A stretch of 8,657 nucleotides of DNA, taken from assembly GCA_020054355.1 (NCBI GenBank), contig JAGVLI010000515.1, forward strand, positions 1 to 8,657, in the 5' to 3' direction. Origin of the DNA: Planctomycetales bacterium (GTDB taxonomy: Bacteria > Planctomycetota > Planctomycetia > Gemmatales > Gemmataceae). Positions 1 through 6,447 of this stretch are shown here, piece by piece (the stretch's first letter is position 1; every line of letters starts with the position of its first letter). Made by a program: the position numbers and the translations under genes. The notes beneath the pieces were generated by a model. That model worked only from the letters and a program-made list of their open reading frames with translations, searched no databases and was not told the origin of the DNA.

Positions 1-1435
1 CGTGGCCGCCATCGGCTTCCTGTTCGACACCTACGAATTGCTGATGACGCCGCTGGTCCTGGCCCCGGCCTTGTCGGAGCTGCTGCAGCGGCCGCCCAAT
101 CACCCCGACGTGACGCTGTGGGTCGGCCGGGTACTCTGGATGACTGCCCTGTGCGGGGGCGTCTTCGGATTGCTGGGCGGCTGGCTGATCGACCGCCTGG
201 GCCGCAAGTTCGTGATGGCCGCCAGCATCTTCGTCTACTCCCTGTCGCCAGTCATGGCCGGCCTGAGCACCGAACTCCACTGGCTGATTTTCTTCCGCTG
301 TTCGACCTTCGTCGGCGTCTGCGTGGAATTCGTGGCGGCCGTCACCTGGCTGTCCGAGCTGTTCCCCGACAAGCGCCAGCGCGAGCTGGCCCTGGGCTGG
401 ACGCAGGCGTTCGCCAGCGTGGGCGGCTTATTTGTCACCGGCGTCAGCGCCGGCATCGGTTCGCTGGTCCAGAACAACATGCTGCCGACGCTGCCGGTCG
501 GCGATCCGACCAACCCGGCCTGGCGTTACACGCTGATGACCGGGCTGATTCCCGCCATCCCGATCGCGCTGCTCCTGCCCTTCGTCCCGGAATCGGCGGT
601 CTGGCTGGAGCGCAAGCGGGCAGGCAATCTGAAACGGCCGCGCTTTGCCGAACTGTTCGCGCCCGCGCTGCTGCGGACCACGCTGGTAGTGTCCATCCTG
701 AGTGCCTGTGCCTACGGCGCCGCCTTCGGCACCTTGCAGGTCACGGTGACGCAGGGAGTGCCCGGTCTGCCCAGCCTGGCCGACGCGCGCGCCCGGATGC
801 TGCCGGCGATCAAGGCGAACCAGGCGCTCGACCCGGAGTTGAAGGCCCTGCCGAAGGGGTCTCCGGAGCATGCGGCGAAGGAAAAGGAGTTCAACGACAA
901 CCTGCGCCAGATCGGCAAGATCACCAAGGAAGAGGTCCAGCCGGTCCGGGAGCATGTGCAGTTCATGCAAGAGCTGGGCGGCCTGGTGGGCCGGGTCCTG
1001 CTGGCCGTGGCCTTGGTGCTCGTCGCCAGCAAGCGTCTGCTGCTCTGGCTGTTCCAGGTGCCCGGCCTGCTGCTGGTGCCGCTGGTCTGGTTCTGGGTCT
1101 ATGCGAATCGACCCGAGTACTTCACGCTGGGAGTGTTCCTGGCGGCCGCCTGCATCGTCGCCCAGTTCTCGTACTTCGGCGAGTTCTTGCCGAAGGTGAT
1201 GCCGGTGCATCTGCGCGGGACGGGCGGGGCGTTCGCCACCAACGTGGGCGGACGGATGATCGGCACCTCGGCGGCTTTCCTGACCACGAACCTCATCGCG
1301 CCGCTGATCGCCGCAGGCTCCAACCCCTTTGAAAAGGTCGCCTATGCAGCCGGCGTGACCGGACTGCTGGTCTTCGGCATTGGCTTCCTGACCAGCTTCT
1401 TCCTGCCCCAGCCGCCCCAGGAAGAACGTGCCTGA
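1..1435 (+). CDS. MFS transporter (5'-truncated by window edge)
   Basis: Integral membrane transporter of the major facilitator superfamily; the substrate cannot be told from sequence. The visible part is 477 codons, and the reading frame is open to the left edge. It begins inside a hydrophobic segment that looks like TM1 (AAIGFLFDTYELL), so the true start lies upstream. About 12 hydrophobic segments follow. The classic loop 2-3 motif A is at residues 59-69 (GGWLIDRLGRK). A PESAVWL motif near residues 196-202 resembles the PESPRWL motif after TM6 of sugar-porter and metabolite:H+ symporter families. A conserved-looking YFGEFLPKVMPVHLRGTG segment spans 391-408, before TM11. The odd feature is a long, charged, Lys/Glu-rich insertion (about residues 251-328) between TM7 and TM8, where most MFS proteins have a short extracytoplasmic loop. 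The glycosyltransferase gene starts 20 bp downstream, so the two may be cotranscribed. The fold is secure; the substrate is unknown. Confidence 0.9.
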   Translation, partial: VAAIGFLFDTYELLMTPLVLAPALSELLQRPPNHPDVTLWVGRVLWMTALCGGVFGLLGGWLIDRLGRKFVMAASIFVYSLSPVMAGLSTELHWLIFFRCSTFVGVCVEFVAAVTWLSELFPDKRQRELALGWTQAFASVGGLFVTGVSAGIGSLVQNNMLPTLPVGDPTNPAWRYTLMTGLIPAIPIALLLPFVPESAVWLERKRAGNLKRPRFAELFAPALLRTTLVVSILSACAYGAAFGTLQVTVTQGVPGLPSLADARARMLPAIKANQALDPELKALPKGSPEHAAKEKEFNDNLRQIGKITKEEVQPVREHVQFMQELGGLVGRVLLAVALVLVASKRLLLWLFQVPGLLLVPLVWFWVYANRPEYFTLGVFLAAACIVAQFSYFGEFLPKVMPVHLRGTGGAFATNVGGRMIGTSAAFLTTNLIAPLIAAGSNPFEKVAYAAGVTGLLVFGIGFLTSFFLPQPPQEERA

Positions 1436-1455
1436 GACGCCGTCCGGGTGCAGCC

Positions 1456-2751
1456 ATGCGTATCGCTTATATCACCGCGGGGGCCGCAGGCATGTACTGC
1501 GGCTCCTGCATGCACGACAACACGCTGGCCGCCGCCCTGATCGCCCAGGGCCACGATGCGTTGCTGATCCCCACCTACACGCCCATCCGCACCGACGAGG
1601 CCGACGTCAGCCAGCAGCGCGTCTTCTTCGGCGGCATCAACGTCTACTTGCAGCAGAAGTCATCGCTGTTCCGGCATACGCCCTGGAGTTTGGACCGCCT
1701 GCTCGACGCCCGCTGGCTGCTGAACTGGGTGTCGCGCTTCGCGGTCAAGACCGAGGCGCAGGTGCTGGGCAAGCTCGCGGTCTCGATGCTGAAAGGCGAG
1801 CACGGCCGGCAGCGCAAGGAAGTCGCCAAGCTGGCCCGCTGGCTGGCGCGGGACGTGAAGCCCGATGTGGTCCATCTGTCGAACGTCATCATTTCCGGCA
1901 TGGTCCACGAGGTCAAACGCCAGGTGGGCGTGCCGATCCTCGGCGAACTGCAGGGCGACGACATCTTTTTGGAATCGCTGCCGGAACCGTACAAGCGCCA
2001 AGCGCTCCGGCTGATTCGCGAGCATTGCCGGGAGCTGGACGGCTTCCTGGCCACCAGCCGGTCCTATGCCGACTTCATGGCCGGCTATCTCGAGATTCCG
2101 CGCGACAAGATCGCGGTCGTGCATCCGGGCTTGAACCTGAAAGGCCACGGTGCGCCTGTGGAAACAGGGGGCTTACGCCCCCCGCTCGCCACGATTGGCT
2201 ACTTCGCGCGCATCTGCCCGGAAAAAGGGCTGCACGTCCTGGTCGAAGCATTTTGCCTGTTACGTCAGATGCCCGATTGCCCGCCGTATCGACTGCGTGC
2301 CTCCGGCTGGCTCGGCGAGCAGAACCGCGCGTATTTCGAGGAACAGCTGAAGAAGCTCGCCGCTTGCGGTTTAGCGGACTCTTTTGAACACATCGAATCG
2401 CCCGATCTCGCCAGCAAGGTGCGCTTCTTGCAAAGCCTGGATGTGCTGTCGGTGCCGACGGTCTATCGCGAGCCGAAGGGCCTGTACGTCCTGGAAGCCT
2501 GGGCCAACGGCGTGCCGGTGGTGCAGCCCCGGCACGGCTCGTTTCCGGAGTTGATCGAGGCCACGGGCGGCGGGCTGCTGGTGAACCCCGAAGACCCGGA
2601 AGACCTGGCGCGCGGCCTGCGAGAAATTCTGCAAGACGGCGCGAATCGCCAGGAACTGGGCCGCCGGGGACAGGAAGCGGTGCGGCAACGCTTCACGGCG
2701 GATATGATGGCTCGCAATACGCTTGAGGTATATCGGCAATACGTCAAGTAG
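1456..2751 (+). CDS. GT4-family glycosyltransferase
   Basis: Predicted retaining GT-B glycosyltransferase of 431 aa, a usual length for GT4, transferring a sugar from a nucleotide sugar to an unknown acceptor in the cytoplasm. The N-terminal Rossmann domain (1 to about 230) opens with MRIAYITAGAAGMYCGSCMH; the glycine-rich loop and CGSC stretch fit the donor/acceptor cleft position. The C-terminal domain starts at TIGYFARICPEKGLH (246-260), the usual GT4 restart motif. It carries the EX7E element, E339 to E347 (EPKGLYVLE), which binds the nucleotide sugar, and then GVPVVQPRHGSFPELI (352-367). The interdomain linker holds ETGGLRPPL (236-244), encoded by a DNA hairpin that looks like inserted repeat sequence. 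The ATG at 1456 is chosen because the protein then begins right at the first beta strand; no strong ribosome binding site is seen. The gene lies 20 bp after the MFS gene and its stop is followed by a large inverted repeat at 2760. Confidence 0.92.
   Translation: MRIAYITAGAAGMYCGSCMHDNTLAAALIAQGHDALLIPTYTPIRTDEADVSQQRVFFGGINVYLQQKSSLFRHTPWSLDRLLDARWLLNWVSRFAVKTEAQVLGKLAVSMLKGEHGRQRKEVAKLARWLARDVKPDVVHLSNVIISGMVHEVKRQVGVPILGELQGDDIFLESLPEPYKRQALRLIREHCRELDGFLATSRSYADFMAGYLEIPRDKIAVVHPGLNLKGHGAPVETGGLRPPLATIGYFARICPEKGLHVLVEAFCLLRQMPDCPPYRLRASGWLGEQNRAYFEEQLKKLAACGLADSFEHIESPDLASKVRFLQSLDVLSVPTVYREPKGLYVLEAWANGVPVVQPRHGSFPELIEATGGGLLVNPEDPEDLARGLREILQDGANRQELGRRGQEAVRQRFTADMMARNTLEVYRQYVK
2167..2182. 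repeat. In-frame hairpin in glycosyltransferase linker
   Basis: A perfect 6-bp stem GGGGGC (2167-2172) and GCCCCC (2177-2182) flanks the loop TTAC. It lies within the coding sequence and adds residues such as TGGLRPP to the hinge between the two GT-B domains. The flanks (GAAACA before, CCGCTC after) suggest a REP-like unit of about 25 bp that entered in frame. Only one copy occurs in the window, so repeat status is inferred from form. Confidence 0.4.
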
Positions 2752-2759
2752 TATGCCGC

Positions 2760-2846
2760 TTTCGTCCCAAGCCGGCCCCTGGGGGGCCGGAGCGCGATTG
2801 CACGTGCATCGCTCGCCCGGCCCCCAGGGGCCGGCTTGGGACGAAA
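2760..2846. repeat. Large nested inverted repeat after glycosyltransferase
   Basis: The left arm 2760-2790 and right arm 2817-2846 are complementary over 30 bp, with one extra G in the left arm. Each arm contains its own hairpin: CCGGCCCC (2772-2779), 3-nt loop, GGGGCCGG (2783-2790), and the mirror image on the right. The 26-bp centre is itself near-palindromic around TGCACGTGCA. The RNA could fold into one long stem or two GC-rich hairpins, so it may stabilise the 3' end of the upstream mRNA or stop transcription. No T-run follows, so it is not a canonical intrinsic terminator. It starts 8 bp after the glycosyltransferase stop. Confidence 0.9.
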
Positions 2847-2875
2847 CGATTGTAGCCAACGCGAAACGAAGTACC

Positions 2876-3292
2876 ATGACAATCCCCTTCCGTACTCGCC
2901 GGCGCGTCGAGTTCGTCGATACCGACACCGCCGGCATCGTTCACTTCTCGAACTTCTTCCGCTACATGGAAGCCGCGGAAGTGGATTTCCTGCAAGCGCT
3001 GGGACTATCGGTGTCGATGCAGACGGCGGATGGCCGGTGGATCGGCTTTCCGCGCGTGTCGGCATCTTGCGACTTCATCAAGCCGGCGAAGTTCCTCGAT
3101 GTCGTCGAGGTCGTCGTGAAGGTGGAAAAGATCGGCGGCAAGTCGGTGACCTACGAGTTCGATTTCGAGAAGCAGGGCGAGTTGATCGCGCGCGGCCGGA
3201 TCACTGCCGTCTGCTGCATGACCACGGCGGACCACCAGCTGCAATCGCTGGAAATACCGGCCGATATCCGCCGCAAGCTGCAAGGCGTGTGA
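2876..3292 (+). CDS. 4HBT-family acyl-CoA thioesterase (hot-dog fold)
   Basis: Predicted cytoplasmic acyl-CoA thioesterase of 138 aa, a normal length for single hot-dog-fold enzymes of the 4-hydroxybenzoyl-CoA thioesterase/YbgC type. The active-site segment is near the N-terminus: RRVEFVDTDTAGIVHFSNFF (residues 9-28), followed by RYMEAAEVDFL. It matches the family pattern in which an Asp precedes A/G-G-I-V and starts the long helix; the DTD Asp pair at 16 and 18 holds the likely catalytic residue. The acyl substrate cannot be assigned. The frame is open further upstream, to ATGs at 2753 and 2723, but that part translates the palindrome at 2760-2846 and is not expected in the family, so the ATG at 2876 is chosen. 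Its ribosome binding site is weak (GAAG a few bases upstream). It is the first gene after the inverted repeat and so probably starts a new transcript. Confidence 0.88.
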   Translation: MTIPFRTRRRVEFVDTDTAGIVHFSNFFRYMEAAEVDFLQALGLSVSMQTADGRWIGFPRVSASCDFIKPAKFLDVVEVVVKVEKIGGKSVTYEFDFEKQGELIARGRITAVCCMTTADHQLQSLEIPADIRRKLQGV

Positions 3293-3301
3293 AGCGGACA
3301 G

Positions 3302-3331
3302 TTGCAAGCGTTGGCCCGTCGTCCGTACAAT
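3302..3331 (+). promoter_or_regulatory. Candidate sigma70-type promoter for clpS
   Basis: TTGCAA (3302-3307) and TACAAT (3326-3331) are separated by 18 bp. They lie in the 79-bp gap behind the thioesterase gene. Transcription would start near 3338, about 30 nt before the GTG start at 3372. This favours the GTG start, since the alternative ATG at 3330 overlaps the -10 box. Seen by eye only. Confidence 0.4.
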
Positions 3332-3359
3332 GAAACTCGGACTGAACCCGCTGCCCCTG

Positions 3360-3365
3360 AAGGAG
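3360..3365 (+). promoter_or_regulatory. Ribosome binding site deciding the clpS start
   Basis: AAGGAG lies 6 nt before the GTG at 3372. It is the best Shine-Dalgarno match seen in the window and supports GTG rather than the in-frame ATG at 3330, which has no such site. Confidence 0.65.
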
Positions 3366-3371
3366 CTTCCC

Positions 3372-3716
3372 GTGGACACCGAATCCGAAACCATCGTGAC
3401 GACCAAGCCCAAGACACGGGAAACCCAGCAGACGAAGCGCATCCCGCCCTACAACGTCATCCTGGAAAACGACGACCATCATTCCTTCGAGTTCGTGATC
3501 GGCGTGCTGCAAAAGGCGCTCGGCTACAAGCTCGAACGCGCCGTGGAACTGACCGTGCAAGCACACAAGACCGGCCGGGCCGTCGTCTGGACCGGGCCGA
3601 AGGAAGTGGCCGAGCTGAAGTGCGAGCAGGTGCGCACGTTCCACGAAATCCGCGAGCCGGAAGCGCGGAACCTCGGCCCGGTCGGCTGTACCATCGAGCC
3701 GGCGCCGGGGGGATAA
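3372..3716 (+). CDS. clpS: ClpS, N-degron adaptor of the ClpAP/ClpCP protease
   Basis: Adaptor that captures proteins with destabilising N-terminal residues and hands them to the Clp AAA+ unfoldase (N-end rule). It has 114 aa from the GTG: a flexible charged N-terminal tail of about 25 residues, needed in known ClpS proteins for delivery, then the core domain from PPYNVILENDDHHSFEFV. The NDD motif and the His of QAHKTGRAV correspond to the residues that hold the substrate alpha-amino group in E. coli ClpS (Asn34, Asp35/36, His66). EVAELKCEQV matches the helix that touches the Clp N-domain. The position equal to the gate residue Met40 is Phe here (NDDHHSF), which may change which N-terminal residues fit. 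An in-frame ATG at 3330 would add 14 residues but is less likely. No clpA or clpC lies in the window. Confidence 0.9.
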   Translation: MDTESETIVTTKPKTRETQQTKRIPPYNVILENDDHHSFEFVIGVLQKALGYKLERAVELTVQAHKTGRAVVWTGPKEVAELKCEQVRTFHEIREPEARNLGPVGCTIEPAPGG

Positions 3717-3755
3717 TCGCCGCTGGCGGCTTCGCGGGAACCCGTGGAATCCGAC

Positions 3756-4055
3756 ATGAACTGCCCGAAACCGATTGCGGATTTGGTATTGGCCATTCTC
3801 ACCCATTGTCTGCTTTCAACGCGCGCCGCCGGCTGGGGTGGAAAGGCCGCCCAGTGCGCCATCCAGGCGGACCACGTCCATAATCTGCCGTCGTTACTGG
3901 CCGACTACCGCCCAGAATTGCTCGATTATTATTGGAAAGTTCAACGGGCCTGCTACATCAAGAAATGTATGGAAGCCGGTGTTTCAATTGCGTCGCTGGA
4001 GCCTATTTGGCAAGAACTCTCGAAATATCTCCCAGATCAACCGCCAGCAAAGTGA
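3756..4055 (+). CDS. Small hypothetical protein
   Basis: I do not recognise this 99-aa protein. It starts MNCPKPIADLVLAILTHCLL and contains RAAGWGGKAAQCAIQADHVH near residues 23-42, LLADYRPELLDYYW near 47-60, and CYIKKCMEAG in the second half. It is mostly helical in appearance and soluble, apart from a short hydrophobic helix at 11-20. It has four Cys and two closely spaced His (HVH), but no clear metal-binding spacing. The ATG at 3756 follows GGA at 7 nt; a GTG at 3744 would add four residues. The gene is lower in GC than its neighbours: by hand count 57 of 120 bases are G or C in 3901-4020, against 43 of 60 in 4381-4440. It lies 39 bp after clpS and 8 bp before the isomerase gene, and its stop region supplies GTGAG in front of that gene, so translational coupling is likely. 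Confidence 0.75.
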   Translation: MNCPKPIADLVLAILTHCLLSTRAAGWGGKAAQCAIQADHVHNLPSLLADYRPELLDYYWKVQRACYIKKCMEAGVSIASLEPIWQELSKYLPDQPPAK

Positions 4056-4063
4056 GACCAACC

Positions 4064-4903
4064 ATGCCCCTCGAACCCCTGGCCATCGGCGTGTGCAGCT
4101 GGTCGCTGCAAGTCAAAAGCATTCCCGAGCTGAAACGGCTGCTCGACCGACTGCATCTCGACGTGGTGCAGATCGCTTGCGGCGACCCGCATCATGCTCC
4201 GTGGGAAGACGACGACCGCATGCCGGAGCTGGCCCGCGCCGCCGGCTTCCGCATGACCGGCGCCATGCTCGGCTTCCACGGCGAGGACTACACCACGCCG
4301 CAGACCATCAAGAAGACCGGCGGTTTCGGCGATCCCGAAACCCGGCCCGAACGCCTGGAACGATTCCAGTGGGCGCTCGACCGCACCCGCGCCCTCGGCC
4401 TGACCGATCTGATGCTGCATGCCGGCTTCCTGCCCGAACCGAGCGATCCCGACCGCAAGCCATTCCTTGAGACGCTCGGCAAAGTCAGCGCCCTGGCGCA
4501 GGCCAAGGGAGTGACCGTCTCTTTCGAGACCGGGCAGGAAACCGCCGACCTGCTCAAGCTCACGCTCGACGAACTGAAGTGCGCGAACCTGCGCGTGAAC
4601 TTCGATCCCGCCAACATGCTGCTCTACGAAAAGGGCGACCCGATCCGCGCCGTGGAAATCCTGGGGCCGTACATCCGCAGCGTCCACGTCAAGGATGCCG
4701 TCATGACCAAGGTGCCCGGCACCTGGGGCGACGAGGTGCCGCTCGGCCAGGGTCAGGCCCACGTCGACAAGTTCGTGCAGACGCTGAAAAAGGTCGGCTA
4801 CCAGGGGCCGCTGTGCATCGAGCGCGAAGTGGGCAACCAGGAACAGCGCATCGCCGACATCGCCCACGGCGTCAGCTACCTGAAGGAATGCCTGGCGAAT
4901 TGA
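4064..4903 (+). CDS. Sugar phosphate isomerase/epimerase family TIM-barrel protein
   Basis: Predicted xylose-isomerase-like (AP_endonuc_2) TIM-barrel protein of 279 aa, the usual length. These enzymes isomerise or epimerise sugars and related polyols, using a divalent metal held at the C-terminal ends of the barrel strands. Candidate metal ligands are present in the expected order: Glu155 (VSFETGQE), Asp181 (VNFDPANM), His208 (RSVHVKDA) and Glu253 (LCIEREVG). A GDPHHAPW segment at 40-47 lies in an early strand-end loop. There is no signal peptide, so it is probably cytoplasmic, although close relatives in planctomycetes can be exported. The ATG at 4064 is preferred: the open frame runs further upstream, but those codons overlap the preceding gene and are not barrel-like. 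The substrate is unknown. A nested inverted repeat starts one base after the stop codon. Confidence 0.9.
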   Translation: MPLEPLAIGVCSWSLQVKSIPELKRLLDRLHLDVVQIACGDPHHAPWEDDDRMPELARAAGFRMTGAMLGFHGEDYTTPQTIKKTGGFGDPETRPERLERFQWALDRTRALGLTDLMLHAGFLPEPSDPDRKPFLETLGKVSALAQAKGVTVSFETGQETADLLKLTLDELKCANLRVNFDPANMLLYEKGDPIRAVEILGPYIRSVHVKDAVMTKVPGTWGDEVPLGQGQAHVDKFVQTLKKVGYQGPLCIEREVGNQEQRIADIAHGVSYLKECLAN

Positions 4904-4965
4904 TGTAGGTCAGGCTTTCCAGCCTGACCTTCCGCGAAACGTCAGGCTGGAGAGCCTGACCTACA
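4904..4965. repeat. Inverted pair of GTAG-headed REP-like units
   Basis: The arms 4904-4928 and 4941-4965 are complementary over 25 bp with one mismatch and are separated by 12 bp. Each arm is itself a hairpin: GTAG, then GTCAGGCT, 4-nt loop, AGCCTGAC. The left GTAG at 4905-4908 overlaps the first stem base; the right arm ends in its complement CTAC (4961-4964). The form matches a BIME/REPIN: two REP units in inverted orientation with GTAG at the outer 5' ends. It fills almost the whole gap between the isomerase stop (4903) and the next gene (4978). Confidence 0.9.
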
Positions 4966-4977
4966 AGAGCGGTTTTC

Positions 4978-6123
4978 ATGCTCGACTTTTCCGGCAGATG
5001 GCAGACTAGCTTCGGCCCGATGGAGCTGACGCAGCACGGCAAGCGCGTCCAGGGCACCTACGTCTACATGGGCCACGAATGCACGCTGGACGGCAAGCTC
5101 GTCCACGACCGGCTCACCTTCACCTACCGGGAGCCGACCGTCGAGGGTCACGGCTGGTTCGAGATGCTGCGCCGGGGCCAAGCGTTCAGCGGACGCTTCA
5201 CTCCGGACGGCAGCGACCAATCCGGTTCCTGGGAAGGCGAGCGCATCGGCTTCGACGGCCTGTGGAATTCTTCCTTCGGCTTGCTGCGGCTGGTCGAGGA
5301 AGGCGAGCACGTCCAGGGCTTCTATCCGGTCGGCGGCAGCTCGACCATCGACGGCAAGCTGACCGGCAACCGGCTGATCTTCTCCTACAAGGAACCCAAG
5401 GCGCGCGGCCGAGGGCGCTTCGAACTGGCGGCCGACGGCCTGAGCTTTCAGGGCGAATGGCGGCCACAGGGCGACAGCAGCTGGCGGCCCTGGACCGGCT
5501 TGCGGGTCCGCGCTCAGCCCAACCTCACCTGGCTGGTAGTGCTCGAAGCCCCTTGGCAGCGCTTTCTCTCGGATCAGGAATACAGTTTCGGCAACATGCT
5601 GCGCGAGTTCTTCGCCCGCGTGCCGGGCGTGGAAGTCCGCCATCGCTTCTTCAGCAATGAAGCCAGCCTGCGCAAGTGCTGCCGGGATGTGCTCTACATC
5701 GCCGAGCCGGTGGTGCTGGTGCTGGCGACCCATGCGCAGCCCGAAGGCGTGACCGTGGACGGGCAGACCATCAGCATCGCTTCCCTGGTGGATTCGCTGC
5801 GCTTCGCGGCCAACCTGCGGCTGCTGCACTTCTCGGCCTGCCTGCTGATGCAGGCACCCGAAGGAGTGGCGGCGCTGCAGCAGTTCGCCAACACCGCCCG
5901 GCTGCCGATCTCCGGCTACAAGACCAGCGTGGACTGGGGCGCCAGCGCCATCATCGAATTCACCTATCTGGATTTGATCCTGGGTCGCGGCCTGAATCCG
6001 TCGGAAGCAGCGGCCAATCTGAAAAAGCTGCTGCCCTTCGCCGGCGACAAGGGTTCGTCGGAGTCGGTCTATCCTCCAGCCGGGTTTCACCTCGTATTGC
6101 CGGCGGCGACCGTCACGGTTTGA
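4978..6123 (+). CDS. Duplicated beta domain fused to caspase/CHAT-like domain
   Basis: A 381-aa protein of unknown function in three parts. Residues 3-88 and 91-176 are tandem copies of one beta-rich domain. Matching landmarks include FSGRW/FDGLW, SFG/SFG, VQGTY/VQGFY, LDGKL/IDGKL, RLTFTYREP/RLIFSYKEP and FSGRF/FQGEW, at an offset of 87-88 residues. The short G-x-W strands suggest a small barrel. From about 180 the protein resembles the caspase fold (clan CD): strand LTWLVVLEAPW, helix, strand VEVRHRF, helix, strand VVLVLATHAQ with candidate His252, then LRLLHFSACLL with candidate Cys288, then ISGYKTSVDW, and a final PPAGFHLVLP strand like the end of CHAT domains. No signal peptide is seen. 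The ATG at 4978 starts directly at the first repeat; only a weak AGAGCGG precedes it. Whether it is an active peptidase is inferred, not shown. Confidence 0.85.
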   Translation: MLDFSGRWQTSFGPMELTQHGKRVQGTYVYMGHECTLDGKLVHDRLTFTYREPTVEGHGWFEMLRRGQAFSGRFTPDGSDQSGSWEGERIGFDGLWNSSFGLLRLVEEGEHVQGFYPVGGSSTIDGKLTGNRLIFSYKEPKARGRGRFELAADGLSFQGEWRPQGDSSWRPWTGLRVRAQPNLTWLVVLEAPWQRFLSDQEYSFGNMLREFFARVPGVEVRHRFFSNEASLRKCCRDVLYIAEPVVLVLATHAQPEGVTVDGQTISIASLVDSLRFAANLRLLHFSACLLMQAPEGVAALQQFANTARLPISGYKTSVDWGASAIIEFTYLDLILGRGLNPSEAAANLKKLLPFAGDKGSSESVYPPAGFHLVLPAATVTV

Positions 6124-6126
6124 CAA

Positions 6127-6349
6127 AGTAGCCCGCCGCTCCGCGGCGGAACGAGCGGCGCAGCCGCGAGTATCCAGCCGGCGATAGGCCGCGCCGGCAG
6201 TTGCAAATCACCAGCGATCAGTCGAAATCTCTCCGCATGCCGTTTCGCGATCCCTGCGATTCAGTCTGTTGGTCGCTGGACATACCGCTCGCCGCTGGCG
6301 GGACACTCGCGGCTGCGCCGCTCGTTCCGCCGCGGAGCGGCGGGCTACT
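6127..6349. repeat. 223-bp element with perfect 45-bp inverted ends
   Basis: The arm 6127-6171 is the exact reverse complement of 6305-6349. Each arm starts (outer side) with GTAG and contains the hairpin CCGCCGC, TCC, GCGGCGG (6133-6149 on the left), followed by GCGGC, GCA, GCCGC (6155-6167). The 133-bp spacer has no convincing ORF but holds shorter complementary pieces such as CCAGCGA and TCGCTGG, so the whole could fold as a structured RNA. It could be a REP pair with a long spacer, or a MITE-like non-autonomous element. No clear target-site duplication is visible. The left arm starts 3 bp after the preceding stop codon. Confidence 0.88.
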
Positions 6350-6418
6350 ATCGCGACTGCGCCGCGGAGTGCAGTGAGTGGACCCCGTGAAGCTCCGGTG
6401 AATTCCCCTTTCCCGGCG

Positions 6419-6447
6419 TTGCAACTCCCTTCCCAGCCGGGCAGAAT
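6419..6447 (+). promoter_or_regulatory. Weak candidate promoter for btaAB
   Basis: TTGCAA (6419-6424) and CAGAAT (6442-6447) are spaced 17 bp apart. Each box matches the sigma70 consensus at 4 of 6 positions. The -35 hexamer is the same as in the candidate clpS promoter. It is about 115 bp upstream of the btaA start. Confidence 0.25.

Noticed and set aside
2723..2875. N-terminal extension of the thioesterase through ATGs at 2723 or 2753
   Set aside because: It would overlap the glycosyltransferase gene or translate the palindrome; the hot-dog domain starts directly after the ATG at 2876.
3717..3730. Short palindrome TCGCCGCTGGCGGC behind clpS; the first 13 bases recur at 6289-6301
   Set aside because: The stem is only 5 bp with a 2-nt loop and no T-run, too weak for a terminator. 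It may be a decayed repeat piece but cannot be supported alone.
3932..4063. N-terminal extension of the isomerase
   Set aside because: It overlaps the small hypothetical gene in another frame, and the first barrel strand (LAIGVCSWS) follows the ATG at 4064.
4942..6126. Long open frame on the minus strand (394 codons) antisense to the caspase-like gene
   Set aside because: High third-position GC leaves few stops on the opposite strand. The translation is rich in Gln, His, Arg and Gly without domains, and the plus-strand gene has internal repeats and motifs.
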